DNA of 64,000 nt from Streptomyces sp. B93 (lineage in GTDB: Bacteria > Actinomycetota > Actinomycetes > Streptomycetales > Streptomycetaceae), in contig NZ_JAGPXL010000039.1 in the NCBI RefSeq assembly GCF_018070565.1, forward strand, positions 1 to 64,000, written 5' to 3'. The notes beneath the pieces were generated by a model. That model did no database searches. It was not told where the DNA came from and saw only the letters and a list, made by a program, of their open reading frames with translations. Below are positions 17,937 through 26,650 of this stretch, one piece after another. A program made the position numbers and the translations under genes. Within the stretch, counting starts at the first letter, position 1. Every line of letters begins with the position of its first letter.

Positions 17937-19499
17937 ATGACCATCGACCTCGGGACAGCACAACCCGCCCTGTCGGTCCGGCAGGTGCTCGGCCTTGAGC
18001 GGGTGCTCGCCGGGGAGCCCGAGGTGGTGGCCGGTGCGGACCAGCTGGACCGGGCGGTGCGCTGGGTGCATGTCGCCGAGGCCGCCGATGTCGGGGTGAT
18101 GCTCAGCGGCGGCGAGATGGTGCTCACCACGGGCGTGCTGCTCGCCGGGGACGAGGAGAAGCAGGCCGAGTACATCCGCTCCCTGCACCGGGCCGAGGCG
18201 GCCGCCGTGGTGCTGGGGCTCGGGCGGGCCTTCCGGACGCCGCCGGAGGGGATGCGGCGGGCCGCCGAGCGGTGCGGGCTGCCCATGGTGGTGCTGCACC
18301 GGCCGTTCCCGTTCGCCGAGCTGACCGAGGAGGTGCAGTCCCGGCTGGTGCGGCGGAAGTTCGCCGCCGTCAGCCTGTCGGAGGCGGTGCGGACCGCGCT
18401 GACCGGGCTCATCACGGCGGGGGCCCCGCTTCAGCGACTGCTGGACGAGGTGGCGCAGCACAGCGGGTGTCCTGTCGTCGTGACGAATCTGGCTCACCGG
18501 GTGCTCGCCACCGCGGGGGAGCGGTCGGCCGTCGATGACGTGCTGCGGGACTGGGAGCGCATCGCCCGGCAGGCCGGGGGCCGTGAGGGCGCCGGGTGGA
18601 TCCGGGCCGAGCTGGGCGGGCGCGGGGAGCGGTGGGGGCGGATCGTGCTGTGCGGGTACCGGGGGGACACCGCCACCGGGCGGCTGCTCGCCGACCGGGC
18701 CGCCGAGGCGCTGGTGCTGCACCGGATGCTGGGCGGCCTCGCGCACAGCTGGGAGGAGCAGTCCGCGCAGGGCCTGCTCACCGACCTGGTCTCCGGTGTC
18801 GTACCGGCACGGCAGTTGCTGCCGCGTGCGCGTGCCGCCGGGCTGCCGGTCAACCGGCGGACGTTCGTGCCGCTGGTGGTGCGGGACGGGGAGGCCGGGC
18901 GGCTCGACCGGGTGCTGCGGCTGCTGGGGCTGCCGGGGCTGGTGGCCGAGTTGGCCGACGGGACCACGGCGGTGCTGCTGAGCCTGGCGCCGGACCAGGA
19001 CGCCGACGCGCTCGCCGCGCACTTCGCCGCCCGGCTGCGGTCGGAGTCGGGGACGGAGCAACTGGTGGTGGCCGCGGCGGGCGCGCGTACCGTCTGGGAC
19101 GACGTGCCCGCGGGGCTGCGTGAGGCGCGGCATGTCGCGGAGGCCGTCGCCGGGTCGTCGGCCGCGCTCGACCTGCCGGTGGTGGTGCGGCTGAGGGACG
19201 TACACCTGCGGGGCCTGATCAGGCTGTTGCGGGACGATCCGCAGGTGCAGTCGTTCGCCGAGCGGGAGCTGGACGGGCTGCTGTGCGCCGGTGACGAGGA
19301 CCTGCTGTCGGTGCTGCGGACGTATCTGGCCACCGGGCGCAACAAGTCCCGCACCGCCCAGCTGCACCATGTCTCGCGCCCCGCCCTGTACCGGCGGCTG
19401 GAGGCGATACAGAAGCGGCTCGGGGTGGACCTCGATGACTTCGAGCAGGCCGCCTCCGTGCACATCGCGCTCCTCGCGCATGACGCGCAACAGGGGTGA
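17937..19499 (+). CDS. PucR-family transcriptional regulator
   Basis: 520 aa. The N-terminal PucR/purine catabolism domain (~10-130) has EVVAGADQLDRAVRWVHVAEA and GGEMVLTTG. A middle GGDEF-related region follows, and the C-terminal PucR HTH (~450-510) reads LATGRNKSRTAQLHHVSRPALYRRL. Such proteins sense purine or pyrimidine catabolites and activate their breakdown genes. It sits inside the cluster, 34 bp after the aminotransferase. Its stop codon overlaps one of the GGTGAAACA boxes upstream of nitrilase 2, its probable target. Confidence 0.9.
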   Translation: MTIDLGTAQPALSVRQVLGLERVLAGEPEVVAGADQLDRAVRWVHVAEAADVGVMLSGGEMVLTTGVLLAGDEEKQAEYIRSLHRAEAAAVVLGLGRAFRTPPEGMRRAAERCGLPMVVLHRPFPFAELTEEVQSRLVRRKFAAVSLSEAVRTALTGLITAGAPLQRLLDEVAQHSGCPVVVTNLAHRVLATAGERSAVDDVLRDWERIARQAGGREGAGWIRAELGGRGERWGRIVLCGYRGDTATGRLLADRAAEALVLHRMLGGLAHSWEEQSAQGLLTDLVSGVVPARQLLPRARAAGLPVNRRTFVPLVVRDGEAGRLDRVLRLLGLPGLVAELADGTTAVLLSLAPDQDADALAAHFAARLRSESGTEQLVVAAAGARTVWDDVPAGLREARHVAEAVAGSSAALDLPVVVRLRDVHLRGLIRLLRDDPQVQSFAERELDGLLCAGDEDLLSVLRTYLATGRNKSRTAQLHHVSRPALYRRLEAIQKRLGVDLDDFEQAASVHIALLAHDAQQG

Positions 19500-19536
19500 A
19501 ACATGCGGCCACCTGGGAAAACGGCGGTGAAACATG
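19494..19536 (+). promoter_or_regulatory. Paired GGTGAAACATG boxes upstream of nitrilase 2
   Basis: GGGTGAAACATG (19494-19505) and CGGTGAAACATG (19525-19536) are direct repeats 31 bp apart, three helical turns, so both face the same side of the DNA. The third genomic copy in this window is upstream of nitrilase 1 (15644-15655). The first copy overlaps the PucR stop codon. They look like an activator or repressor site shared by both nitrilase genes. Confidence 0.55.
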
Positions 19537-19548
19537 GGGCAGGCAGGG

Positions 19549-19592
19549 CGTGACACCGTGGCACGCGGCGGCGCCGCAGACGTGACACGGTG
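19549..19592. repeat. Compound palindrome between pucR and nitrilase 2
   Basis: CGTGACACCGTGGCACG (19549-19565) is itself a 17-bp palindrome with one mismatch. An inverted, one-base-shorter version lies at 19581-19596. Folded together, CACCGTG.CACG pairs with CGTG.CACGGTG around a GC-rich inner stem, making a long hairpin. It could end transcription from pucR or act as an additional operator before the nitrilase promoter. Confidence 0.45.
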
Positions 19593-19655
19593 CACCTCAA
19601 CGACGACTTGCGGACTTCCTAGGCTCACCGCACACCGAGCCAACCGGAGGTCCCG

Positions 19656-20498
19656 ATGAGCAGAGTGATCCGCGCCGCCGTCTTCCAGACCGCCTGGACC
19701 GGCGACAAGGAGTCGATGATCCAGGTGCATGAGCGGGCGGCCCGGGACGCGGCCGCGCAGGGCGCCCAAGTGCTGTGCTTCCAGGAGTTGTTCTACGGGC
19801 CCTACTTCTGCCAGGTCCAGGACCCGGCGTTCTACGAGTACGCCGAGCAGATCCCGGACGGGCCGATCGTGAAGCGGTTCCAGGCGCTGGCGCGGGAGTT
19901 GGGGATCGTGCTGGTGCTGCCCATGTACGAGGAGGAGCAGCCGGGTGTGCTGTACAACACCGCCGCCGTGATCGACGCGGACGGTTCCTACCTCGGCAAG
20001 TACCGCAAGACGCACATCCCGCAGGTGAAGGGGTTCTGGGAGAAGTTCTACTTCCGGCCCGGCAACAGCGGCTGGCCCGTCTTCGAGACCGCCGTGGGGA
20101 AGGTGGGCGTCTACATCTGCTACGACCGGCACTTCCCCGAGGGCTGGCGGGCGCTGGGGCTGGCGGGCGCCGAGATCGTCTTCAACCCGTCGGCGACCTC
20201 GCGCGGACTGTCCGGCTACCTGTGGCAGCTGGAGCAGCCCGCCGCCGCCGTCGCCAACGAGTACTTCGTCGGCGCCATCAACCGGGTGGGCGTCGAGGAG
20301 TACGGCGACAACGACTTCTACGGGACGAGCTACTTCGTCGATCCCGAGGCGCAGTTCGTCGGGGAGGTGGCGAGCGACAAGGAGACCGAACTGGTGGTCC
20401 GTGACCTCGACATGGCCAAGCTGCGCGAGGTCCGCGACCGCTGGCAGTTCTACCGCGACCGCGCGCCGGGCGCCTACGGGCCGCTGACCGCGCCCTGA
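19656..20498 (+). CDS. Nitrilase-superfamily N-carbamoyl amide hydrolase (beta-ureidopropionase-like), copy 2
   Basis: 280 aa, the same length as copy 1 and very similar throughout. Catalytic Glu44, Lys118 and Cys155 are conserved at identical positions. Differences concentrate at the N-terminal helix (FQTAWTGDKESMIQVHE) and around the substrate entrance (FYGPYF versus FNSPYF), so the two may prefer different carbamoyl substrates. A good ribosome site (CCGGAGG) precedes the ATG. It begins the stretch nitrilase-hydantoinase-LLM oxidoreductase, with gaps of 28 and 11 bp, so this copy is the one directly linked to ring opening. Confidence 0.92.
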   Translation: MSRVIRAAVFQTAWTGDKESMIQVHERAARDAAAQGAQVLCFQELFYGPYFCQVQDPAFYEYAEQIPDGPIVKRFQALARELGIVLVLPMYEEEQPGVLYNTAAVIDADGSYLGKYRKTHIPQVKGFWEKFYFRPGNSGWPVFETAVGKVGVYICYDRHFPEGWRALGLAGAEIVFNPSATSRGLSGYLWQLEQPAAAVANEYFVGAINRVGVEEYGDNDFYGTSYFVDPEAQFVGEVASDKETELVVRDLDMAKLREVRDRWQFYRDRAPGAYGPLTAP

Positions 20499-20526
20499 CC
20501 GTACCGACCCTGGCAGGAGGAGCAGC

Positions 20527-21930
20527 ATGAGCAGCCGTACCGTCATCCGCGGCGGTCTCGTCATCACCGCGTCCGACGAGATGCACGCCGACGTCCTGAT
20601 CGAGGACGGCCGGATCGCCGCCCTCGCCGCGTCCGGCACCCCGGCCGCCGAGGCCTTCAGCGCCGAGCGGGCCATCGACGCCACCGGGAGGTACGTCATC
20701 CCGGGCGGTGTCGACGCCCATACGCACATGGAGCTGCCGTTCGGCGGCACGTTCGCCTCCGACACCTTCGAGACCGGCACCCGCGCCGCCGCCTGGGGCG
20801 GGACGACGACGATCGTCGACTTCGCGGTGCAGGCTGTCGGGCGTTCGCTGCGGGAAGGGCTCGACGCCTGGCACTCCAAGGCCGAGGGCAACTGTGCGAT
20901 CGACTACGCCTTCCACATGATCGTCTCCGATGTGAACCAGGAGACGCTGAAGGAGATGGACCTGCTGGTGGAGGAGGGTGTCACCTCCTTCAAGCAGTTC
21001 ATGGCGTACCCGGGGGTGTTCTACTCCGACGACGGGCAGATCCTGCGGGCCATGCAGCGTTCCGCCGAGAACGGCGGACTGATCATGATGCACGCGGAGA
21101 ACGGCATCGCGATCGACGTGCTCGTCGAGCAGGCGCTGGCACGGGGCGAGACCGACCCGCGCTACCACGGGGAGGTGCGCAAGGCGCTGCTGGAGGCGGA
21201 GGCCACGCACCGCGCCATCCGGCTCGCGCAGGTCGCGGGGGCGCCGCTGTACGTCGTACACGTGTCGGCGACGGAGGCCGTGGCCGAGCTGGCCAAGGCG
21301 CGGGACGCGGGGCTGAACGTGTTCGGTGAGACCTGCCCGCAGTATCTGTTCCTGTCCACCGACAACCTCGCCGAGCCCGGCTTCGAGGGCGCCAAGTACG
21401 TGTGCAGTACGCCGCTGAGGCCCCGTGAGCACCAGGCCGAGCTGTGGAAGGGGCTGCGGACCAACGACCTGCAGGTGGTCTCCACCGACCACTGCCCGTT
21501 CTGCTTCACGGGGCAGAAGGAGCTGGGGCGCGGGGACTTCTCGAAGATCCCGAACGGGCTGCCCGGCGTGGAGAACCGGATGGACCTGCTCCACCAGGCC
21601 GTGCTGGACGGCCACATCTCCCGCCGCCGCTGGATCGAGATCGCCTGCGCCACCCCGGCCCGGATGTTCGGCCTGTACCCGAAGAAGGGCACCATCGCGC
21701 CGGGCGCGGACGCCGACGTCGTCATCTACGACCCCGGCGCCGAGCAGATCATCTCCGCCGAGACCCACCACATGAACGTCGACTACTCGGCCTACGAGGG
21801 CAGGAGCGTCACCGGCCGGGTCGAGACCGTCCTCTCGCGCGGGGTGCCGGTCGTCACCGAGCGGGAGTACACGGGCCGCGCCGGGCACGGCGTCTACACC
21901 CCCCGCTCCACCTGTCAGTACCTCAACTAG
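20527..21930 (+). CDS. hydA: Dihydropyrimidinase / D-hydantoinase
   Basis: 467 aa, amidohydrolase superfamily, tetrameric Zn enzyme. It opens the ring of 5,6-dihydropyrimidines or hydantoins to N-carbamoyl acids. Metal ligands are clear: His65 and His67 (DAHTHMEL), carboxylated Lys156 (TSFKQFMAYPG), histidines in HAENG and VVHVSATEA, and Asp in STDHCPF. GGAGGAG precedes the ATG. Its product is the expected substrate of the adjacent nitrilase. Family members range widely in substrate; the NCS1 permease neighbour suggests nucleobase-like or hydantoin input. Confidence 0.93.
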   Translation: MSSRTVIRGGLVITASDEMHADVLIEDGRIAALAASGTPAAEAFSAERAIDATGRYVIPGGVDAHTHMELPFGGTFASDTFETGTRAAAWGGTTTIVDFAVQAVGRSLREGLDAWHSKAEGNCAIDYAFHMIVSDVNQETLKEMDLLVEEGVTSFKQFMAYPGVFYSDDGQILRAMQRSAENGGLIMMHAENGIAIDVLVEQALARGETDPRYHGEVRKALLEAEATHRAIRLAQVAGAPLYVVHVSATEAVAELAKARDAGLNVFGETCPQYLFLSTDNLAEPGFEGAKYVCSTPLRPREHQAELWKGLRTNDLQVVSTDHCPFCFTGQKELGRGDFSKIPNGLPGVENRMDLLHQAVLDGHISRRRWIEIACATPARMFGLYPKKGTIAPGADADVVIYDPGAEQIISAETHHMNVDYSAYEGRSVTGRVETVLSRGVPVVTEREYTGRAGHGVYTPRSTCQYLN

Positions 21931-21941
21931 GAGTGGTGCCC

Positions 21942-22961
21942 ATGGACTTCGGACTCGTACTCCAGACGGACCCGCCCGCCTCCCGGGTCGTCTCCCTGAT
22001 GAAACGCGCCGAACGCAACGGCTTCCGGTACGGCTGGACCTTCGACTCCGCCGTGCTGTGGCAGGAACCGTTCGTCATCTACAGCCAGATCCTCGCCCAG
22101 ACCGAGAAGCTGACGGTCGGCCCGATGGTCACCAACCCGGGCACCCGCACCTGGGAGGTCACCGCCTCCACCTTCGCCACCCTCAACGACATGTACGGCA
22201 ACCGCACCGTGTGCGGCATCGGGCGCGGCGACTCCGCGATGCGCGTCGCAGGGCGCAAGCCCAACACCCTCGCCCGGATCAGTGAGGCGATGAAGGTCAT
22301 CCGCGCCCTCGGCAGCGGCCAGGAGGCCGACCTCGGCGGCACGGTCGTCAGGTTCCCGTGGATCAAGCCGGACGCCCGGCTGCCGGTCTGGATGGCCGCG
22401 TACGGGCCCAAGGCGCTGAAGATGACCGGTGAGGAGGCCGACGGGTTCATCCTCCAGCTGGCCGACCTGTATCTGACCGAGTACATGGTGAAGGCGGTCA
22501 AGGACGCGGCCGTCGCCGCCGGGCGCGACCCGGGCGAGGTGACCGTCTGCGTCGCCGCGCCCGCCTACGTCACCGAGGACGACTCGCCCGAGGCGCTCGC
22601 CCACGCGCGCGAGCAGTGCCGCTGGTTCGGCGGGATGGTCGGCAACCACGTCGCCGACCTGGTCTCCAAGTACGGCGCCGACGGCAGCGTCGTACCGGAG
22701 GAACTCACCGACTACATCAAGTCCCGTGAGGGCTACGACTACTCCCACCACGGGCGCAGCGGCAACCCCGACACCCGGTTCGTGCCGGACGAGATCGTCG
22801 ACCGGTTCTGTCTGATCGGCCCGGTCGACAGGCACGTCGAGAAGCTCAACGCGCTGCGGGAACTGGGCGTCGACCAGTTCGCCGTCTACGACATGCACGA
22901 CGCGCAGGAGGCCGTCATCGACGCCTACGGCCGGCACGTCATCCCCGCCGTCAACGCCTGA
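21942..22961 (+). CDS. LLM-class flavin/F420-dependent oxidoreductase
   Basis: 339 aa, luciferase-like TIM barrel. It matches the subgroup regularly found beside hydantoinases (TIGR03842-like, from memory). Visible features are the N-terminal MDFGLVLQTDPP strand, GPMVTNPGTRTWEVTAS, NRTVCGIGRGDSA and PVWMAAYGPKALKMTGEEADG. It starts 11 bp after the hydantoinase stop with AGGAG upstream, so it is in the same operon. Its reaction is not established. Because no dihydropyrimidine dehydrogenase is present, it may reduce the pyrimidine ring before hydantoinase acts, using F420H2 or FMNH2 (inference). Confidence 0.87.
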   Translation: MDFGLVLQTDPPASRVVSLMKRAERNGFRYGWTFDSAVLWQEPFVIYSQILAQTEKLTVGPMVTNPGTRTWEVTASTFATLNDMYGNRTVCGIGRGDSAMRVAGRKPNTLARISEAMKVIRALGSGQEADLGGTVVRFPWIKPDARLPVWMAAYGPKALKMTGEEADGFILQLADLYLTEYMVKAVKDAAVAAGRDPGEVTVCVAAPAYVTEDDSPEALAHAREQCRWFGGMVGNHVADLVSKYGADGSVVPEELTDYIKSREGYDYSHHGRSGNPDTRFVPDEIVDRFCLIGPVDRHVEKLNALRELGVDQFAVYDMHDAQEAVIDAYGRHVIPAVNA

Positions 22962-22978
22962 CCCCCCACTCCCTGTCT

Positions 22979-23004
22979 CCCCTCCCCGCCGTCCCGGGGA
23001 GGGG
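22979..23004 (+). terminator. 10-bp GC stem-loop between oxidoreductase and permease
   Basis: CCCCTCCCCG (22979-22988), a 6-nt loop and CGGGGAGGGG (22995-23004) form a perfect 10-bp stem 18 bp after the oxidoreductase stop and 55 bp before the NCS1 permease start. As a T-less hairpin it could terminate, attenuate or protect the upstream mRNA 3' end, lowering permease expression relative to the enzymes. Confidence 0.55.
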
Positions 23005-23058
23005 TCCGGGCCTCCGCACGGCCTCTCCCGTCCCCGTACTCCCCTGATTGGCCTGCTC

Positions 23059-24603
23059 ATGACAGACGTAGCCCCGACGGTCGGCGCTCCGGACGACCGC
23101 ATCGAACTCGCCCCCGACGCCTTCCCCGCCGACAGCCCCTTCGCCAACGACGACCTGCGCCCCGTACCGCTCGCCGAGCGGCGCTGGACGACGTACAACT
23201 TCGCCGCGCTGTGGATCGGCATGGCGGTCAACGTGCCCTCCTGGACCCTCGCCGCCGGGCTGGTCGCGCTCGGCATGGACTGGAAGCAGTCCGTGCTCAC
23301 CATCGCCCTCGGCAACGTCATCGTGCTCCTGCCGATGCTGCTCACCGGCCACGCCGGACCCAAGTACGGCATACCCTTCCCCGTGCTCGCACGGGCCTCC
23401 TTCGGGCTGCGCGGCGCCAATCTGCCCGCGCTGCTGCGGGGGTTGGTGGCCTGCGCCTGGTTCGGCATCCAGACCTGGATCGGCGGGCAGTCCATCTTCT
23501 TCCTCGCCGGGAAGCTGTTCGGGGCGGGCAGCTGGTGGACCGACGCCGGGAAGCTCGGCGGCTACCCGTGGACGCAGTGGCTGTGCTTCCTGCTGTTCTT
23601 CGCCGTGGAGATCGTCATCATCCTGCGCGGCATGGAGGCCGTACGGCGGCTGGAGAACTGGGCGGCGCCGCTGATGCTGGCCGGTGCGGTGGCGCTGCTG
23701 GTGTGGATCGCCGGCAAGGCGGGCGGGTTCGGGCCGCTGCTCGACCAGCCCTCGCAGCTCGGCTGGGGCGCCGACTTCTGGAAGGTCTTCTTCCCTGCGC
23801 TCATGGGCATGATCGGCTTCTGGTCGACGCTCTCCCTCAACATCCCCGACTTCACCCGCTTCGGCGCCGGGCAGAAGGCCCAGGTGTGGGGCCAGACCCT
23901 CGGACTGCCCACCACCATGGCCGCGTTCGCACTGCTGTCGGTGCTGGTGACCTCCGGTGCGCAGGCCGTCTACGGCGAGCCGATCTGGGACCCCAGCCAG
24001 CTCGCCGCCCGCATGGACAGCACCGTTGGCGTGCTCTTCGCGCTGTTCGTGCTGCTGCTCGCCACCCTGTCCACCAACATCGCCGCCAACCTGGTCAGTC
24101 CCGCCTACGACCTGTCCAACCTCGCCCCGAAACTGATCACCTTCCGCGGCGGGGCGATCATCGCCTGCTTCATCGGTGTCGTGATCGTCCCCTGGAAGCT
24201 GATCGAGAACCCCGACATCTACATCTTCACCTGGCTGGGCACGGTCGGCGGTCTGCTCGGCACCGTCGCGGGCATCCTCATCGCCGACTACTGGATCGTC
24301 CGCCGCACCCGCCTCGACCTGCGCGGCCTCTACAGCGGCCCCGGCAGCCCCTACTGGTACGGCTCCGGCTGGAACTGGCGGGCGCTGGTGGCCTTCGGGG
24401 CGGGCGCCGTGCTCGCCGTCGGCGGGTCGTACTCCAACGTCGACGCCGACGGCAACAAGGCCGGACCCTTCCCCGCGGACGGCCTGATCCCGTTCCTCCA
24501 GCCGCTCGCCGACTACGGATGGGCGGTCGGCCTCGGCACCTCGCTGGTGCTGTACGTGGCCCTGATGGCGTCGGCCGCCCCACGGCCCGCCGACCGGTCC
24601 TGA
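23059..24603 (+). CDS. NCS1-family nucleobase/hydantoin:cation symporter
   Basis: 514 aa with about 12 membrane helices. The N-terminal NDDLRPVPLAERRWTTYNFAALWIGMAVNVP block is diagnostic of NCS1 transporters (Mhp1, PucI, FurA types), as are AGHAGPKYGIPFPVLARASFG and WFGIQTWIGGQ (helix 3). It should take up the cyclic substrate of this catabolic cluster, such as uracil, allantoin or a 5-substituted hydantoin, with a cation. It is the last gene of the cluster and converges with a lipoprotein gene. Confidence 0.92.
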   Translation: MTDVAPTVGAPDDRIELAPDAFPADSPFANDDLRPVPLAERRWTTYNFAALWIGMAVNVPSWTLAAGLVALGMDWKQSVLTIALGNVIVLLPMLLTGHAGPKYGIPFPVLARASFGLRGANLPALLRGLVACAWFGIQTWIGGQSIFFLAGKLFGAGSWWTDAGKLGGYPWTQWLCFLLFFAVEIVIILRGMEAVRRLENWAAPLMLAGAVALLVWIAGKAGGFGPLLDQPSQLGWGADFWKVFFPALMGMIGFWSTLSLNIPDFTRFGAGQKAQVWGQTLGLPTTMAAFALLSVLVTSGAQAVYGEPIWDPSQLAARMDSTVGVLFALFVLLLATLSTNIAANLVSPAYDLSNLAPKLITFRGGAIIACFIGVVIVPWKLIENPDIYIFTWLGTVGGLLGTVAGILIADYWIVRRTRLDLRGLYSGPGSPYWYGSGWNWRALVAFGAGAVLAVGGSYSNVDADGNKAGPFPADGLIPFLQPLADYGWAVGLGTSLVLYVALMASAAPRPADRS

Positions 24604-24622
24604 GCCAGGGCGCCGGGGGCGG

Positions 24623-25303
24623 TCAGCTCTGCTGGGCCTGGCCGCCCTCCAGCGCCGCGACCGCCTCCTTGGCGGCCTTGATGGCGCCCTTGTTGATCTC
24701 GTCCGTGCTCGGCGCCTTCTTCGACTCGAAGTCGCTGCCGTTGTAGGTGATGGCCACCAGCGCGTTGGCCGCCCGCACCAGCACCACGCCCTCGCGGGTC
24801 TCCTGGCCGTCCTCGGTGGTGAGGTTCACCACCGAGTAGGCGGTGTCACCGAGGCCCGGGACGGCGCCGCCGCCGCTCTTCTCCTCGGTGCGCGCCTTGT
24901 AGGACTTCTCCGCCGCCGCGTCGGTCGCCATGATCTCGAACGACACGTCGAGCCAGCGGTAGTCGTACTCCTTCAACGCGTTCCAGGAGCAGGTGCGGCG
25001 CTTCTTGGTGTCCGTCGACGGGATCTCCTTGCCCGCCGTCTTGGCGCCCGGCACCAGCGAGGTGATCGTCTTCTTCGCCAGGCTGTCGCACGGCGCGGGC
25101 GCGGCGGCGTACGTCTTGGTCTCCGCCGTCGAGGACGGCGCGGACGGGTCGGCCCCCGACCGGCTCTCGGTCTGCGGGGCCGGTTTGTCCTGGGCGGTCG
25201 GCGTCTCGTCGGTACCGGACGTCATGACCCAGCCCGCACAGGCGAGCACCGCGACGGGGGTCAGTCGTGCGGTGAGAGCGAGCGGCAGTGGAAGTGAACG
25301 CAC
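24623..25303 (-). CDS. Putative lipoprotein, DUF3558-like
   Basis: 226 aa. The signal sequence has a lipobox VLAC at Cys22. It is followed by a disordered Thr/Ser/Pro/Lys-rich linker (~30-75) and a globular domain (~80-220) with CDSLAKKTITSLVPG, RTCSWNAL and GLGDTAYSVV, the pattern of DUF3558 lipoproteins. It is anchored outside the membrane; the role is unknown. The GTG at 25303 is chosen because the signal peptide begins there; upstream in-frame codons to 25396 give no leader. It is convergent with the NCS1 gene. Confidence 0.78.
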   Translation of the reverse strand: MRSLPLPLALTARLTPVAVLACAGWVMTSGTDETPTAQDKPAPQTESRSGADPSAPSSTAETKTYAAAPAPCDSLAKKTITSLVPGAKTAGKEIPSTDTKKRRTCSWNALKEYDYRWLDVSFEIMATDAAAEKSYKARTEEKSGGGAVPGLGDTAYSVVNLTTEDGQETREGVVLVRAANALVAITYNGSDFESKKAPSTDEINKGAIKAAKEAVAALEGGQAQQS

Positions 25304-25475
25304 GGCGCACTTTTCGTGGGGGAGGGTGCGGAGCGGAGTCCGCACTGCGGACGGGACGCCAGTGTCACACGCCTGCCTGTGGGGCGGAAGTGCCAACTCG
25401 CTGCGTGCCCGCCCGGTGACAGCGGGCCCATCGCGGAGCTGTTGGGTGGGGATGATGCGTCCAAATAGACGGTGA

Positions 25476-26561
25476 TTAGGGCGCCTTGTTTCCTGTTTGG
25501 GTAGTTCCCGTAATTCCCTCCCCGCCCTGGACGGTGTTCACCCGGGCCGGGTGGCACGCACCAGCCGTCTCCGCAGGGGCGGGCAGGGACAGGGCGCGCT
25601 CGATGCGGTCCACGGCGGCGAACGCGCCGTAGGCGACCAGATGGACCAGACAGTGGTCGGTGTGCTCCGGCCGCCGCCAGGCCCGCACGTCCTCCTCGGT
25701 GATCCGGTACGGCGCCAGCGCGGCCAGCAGCGCCAGCCGGGCGCCCGGACGCTCGGCACGGTCCGGGAACGCGGCGTGGGCGAGCGCCGGATGACCGCCG
25801 TCCCAGGACCGCAGGGTCTGCCGTACGAGGGTCAGGTCGTCCTCGCCCAGCAGCCCCGCGCCCGCGGTGGCCGCCCGGCGCAGCGCGGCGTAGGCGGGAC
25901 CCACGGGGGTGCCGCCCGCCCATGCCGGACCGTCTTCGGCCGTGTCGAGGAGGGACAGGGAGGCGCCCGGAGCGGTCGACTGGCGCACGGTGGCGGACAG
26001 GGAGCGGCCCGCCATGGAGCGCACCACCCGGAACCGCTGGGCGCCCGCCGGGAGCAGGTTCTCGGTCACCAGGGCCGACACGATCCGGTTGATGAAGTGG
26101 AAGGCCAGCGCGGTGCCCAGCTGGCCGGGCAACTCCTCGGCCGGGAACGGGTACGGCGCCAGCGCGGCCCCCGGGGTGCGGGTGCGCCGCCCCCACTCCA
26201 GCAGCCGCGCCTGCTCCTCGCTCTCCGGCGGCTCCCCGCGGGCCAGCCGCTCGGCGAGGGCGTGGTCGCCGGTGGCGTGCAGCAGCACGGTGTGCGCGTC
26301 CACGCAGAACGGGCACTTGTTGGCCAGCGACACCCCGAGCGCCACCAGCTCCCTGCCGGTACGGCTCCCGGTGCCCGCGATCAGCGACTCGCGCATCAAC
26401 GCCCACGCCGGGGCGAGGAGTTCGGGGGCGGAGGACAGGACCACGAAGGTCGACGGCCGGTCGATGCCGAAGTCACGGGAGATCTGCTCGTAGGTCTCGG
26501 CGACCCGGCCGGTGGCCGTCCTGGGCGACGGCGGTGCGGTGAAACGGAATGGTGTGGACAT
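25476..26561 (-). CDS. AhpD-like / carboxymuconolactone decarboxylase-family peroxidase-like protein
   Basis: 361 aa. The AhpD core is at ~50-130, with the redox CxxC in NKCPFCVDAHTVLLH, where the two Cys and the following His form the AhpD catalytic site. Two further AhpD-like segments follow, including an ALAHAAFPDRAERPG region. Expected role: thiol-dependent peroxide detoxification in the cytoplasm. It is longer than single-domain AhpD (about 180 aa), suggesting an internal duplication with a degenerate second half. It is divergent from the histidine kinase and shares a promoter with a CTACTCC palindrome. Confidence 0.8.
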   Translation of the reverse strand: MSTPFRFTAPPSPRTATGRVAETYEQISRDFGIDRPSTFVVLSSAPELLAPAWALMRESLIAGTGSRTGRELVALGVSLANKCPFCVDAHTVLLHATGDHALAERLARGEPPESEEQARLLEWGRRTRTPGAALAPYPFPAEELPGQLGTALAFHFINRIVSALVTENLLPAGAQRFRVVRSMAGRSLSATVRQSTAPGASLSLLDTAEDGPAWAGGTPVGPAYAALRRAATAGAGLLGEDDLTLVRQTLRSWDGGHPALAHAAFPDRAERPGARLALLAALAPYRITEEDVRAWRRPEHTDHCLVHLVAYGAFAAVDRIERALSLPAPAETAGACHPARVNTVQGGEGITGTTQTGNKAP

Positions 26562-26650
26562 GGGAGCACTGTCGCCGCCCGGACCGCCCCGGGTCGTCGT
26601 ACCGGCGAAGGCAGTCGCCGCTGCTCCGGCCGGGCCGCCCCGCCGCCCGA

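Noticed and set aside
17778..20891. A 1,037-codon minus-strand open frame across the pyrimidine cluster
   Set aside because: It runs antisense to four well-supported genes with catalytic motifs and has Pro/Arg/His-rich sequence without motifs.
25304..25396. Longer N-terminus for the DUF3558-like lipoprotein
   Set aside because: Extra residues would bury the signal peptide; the lipobox sits at the correct distance from the GTG at 25303.
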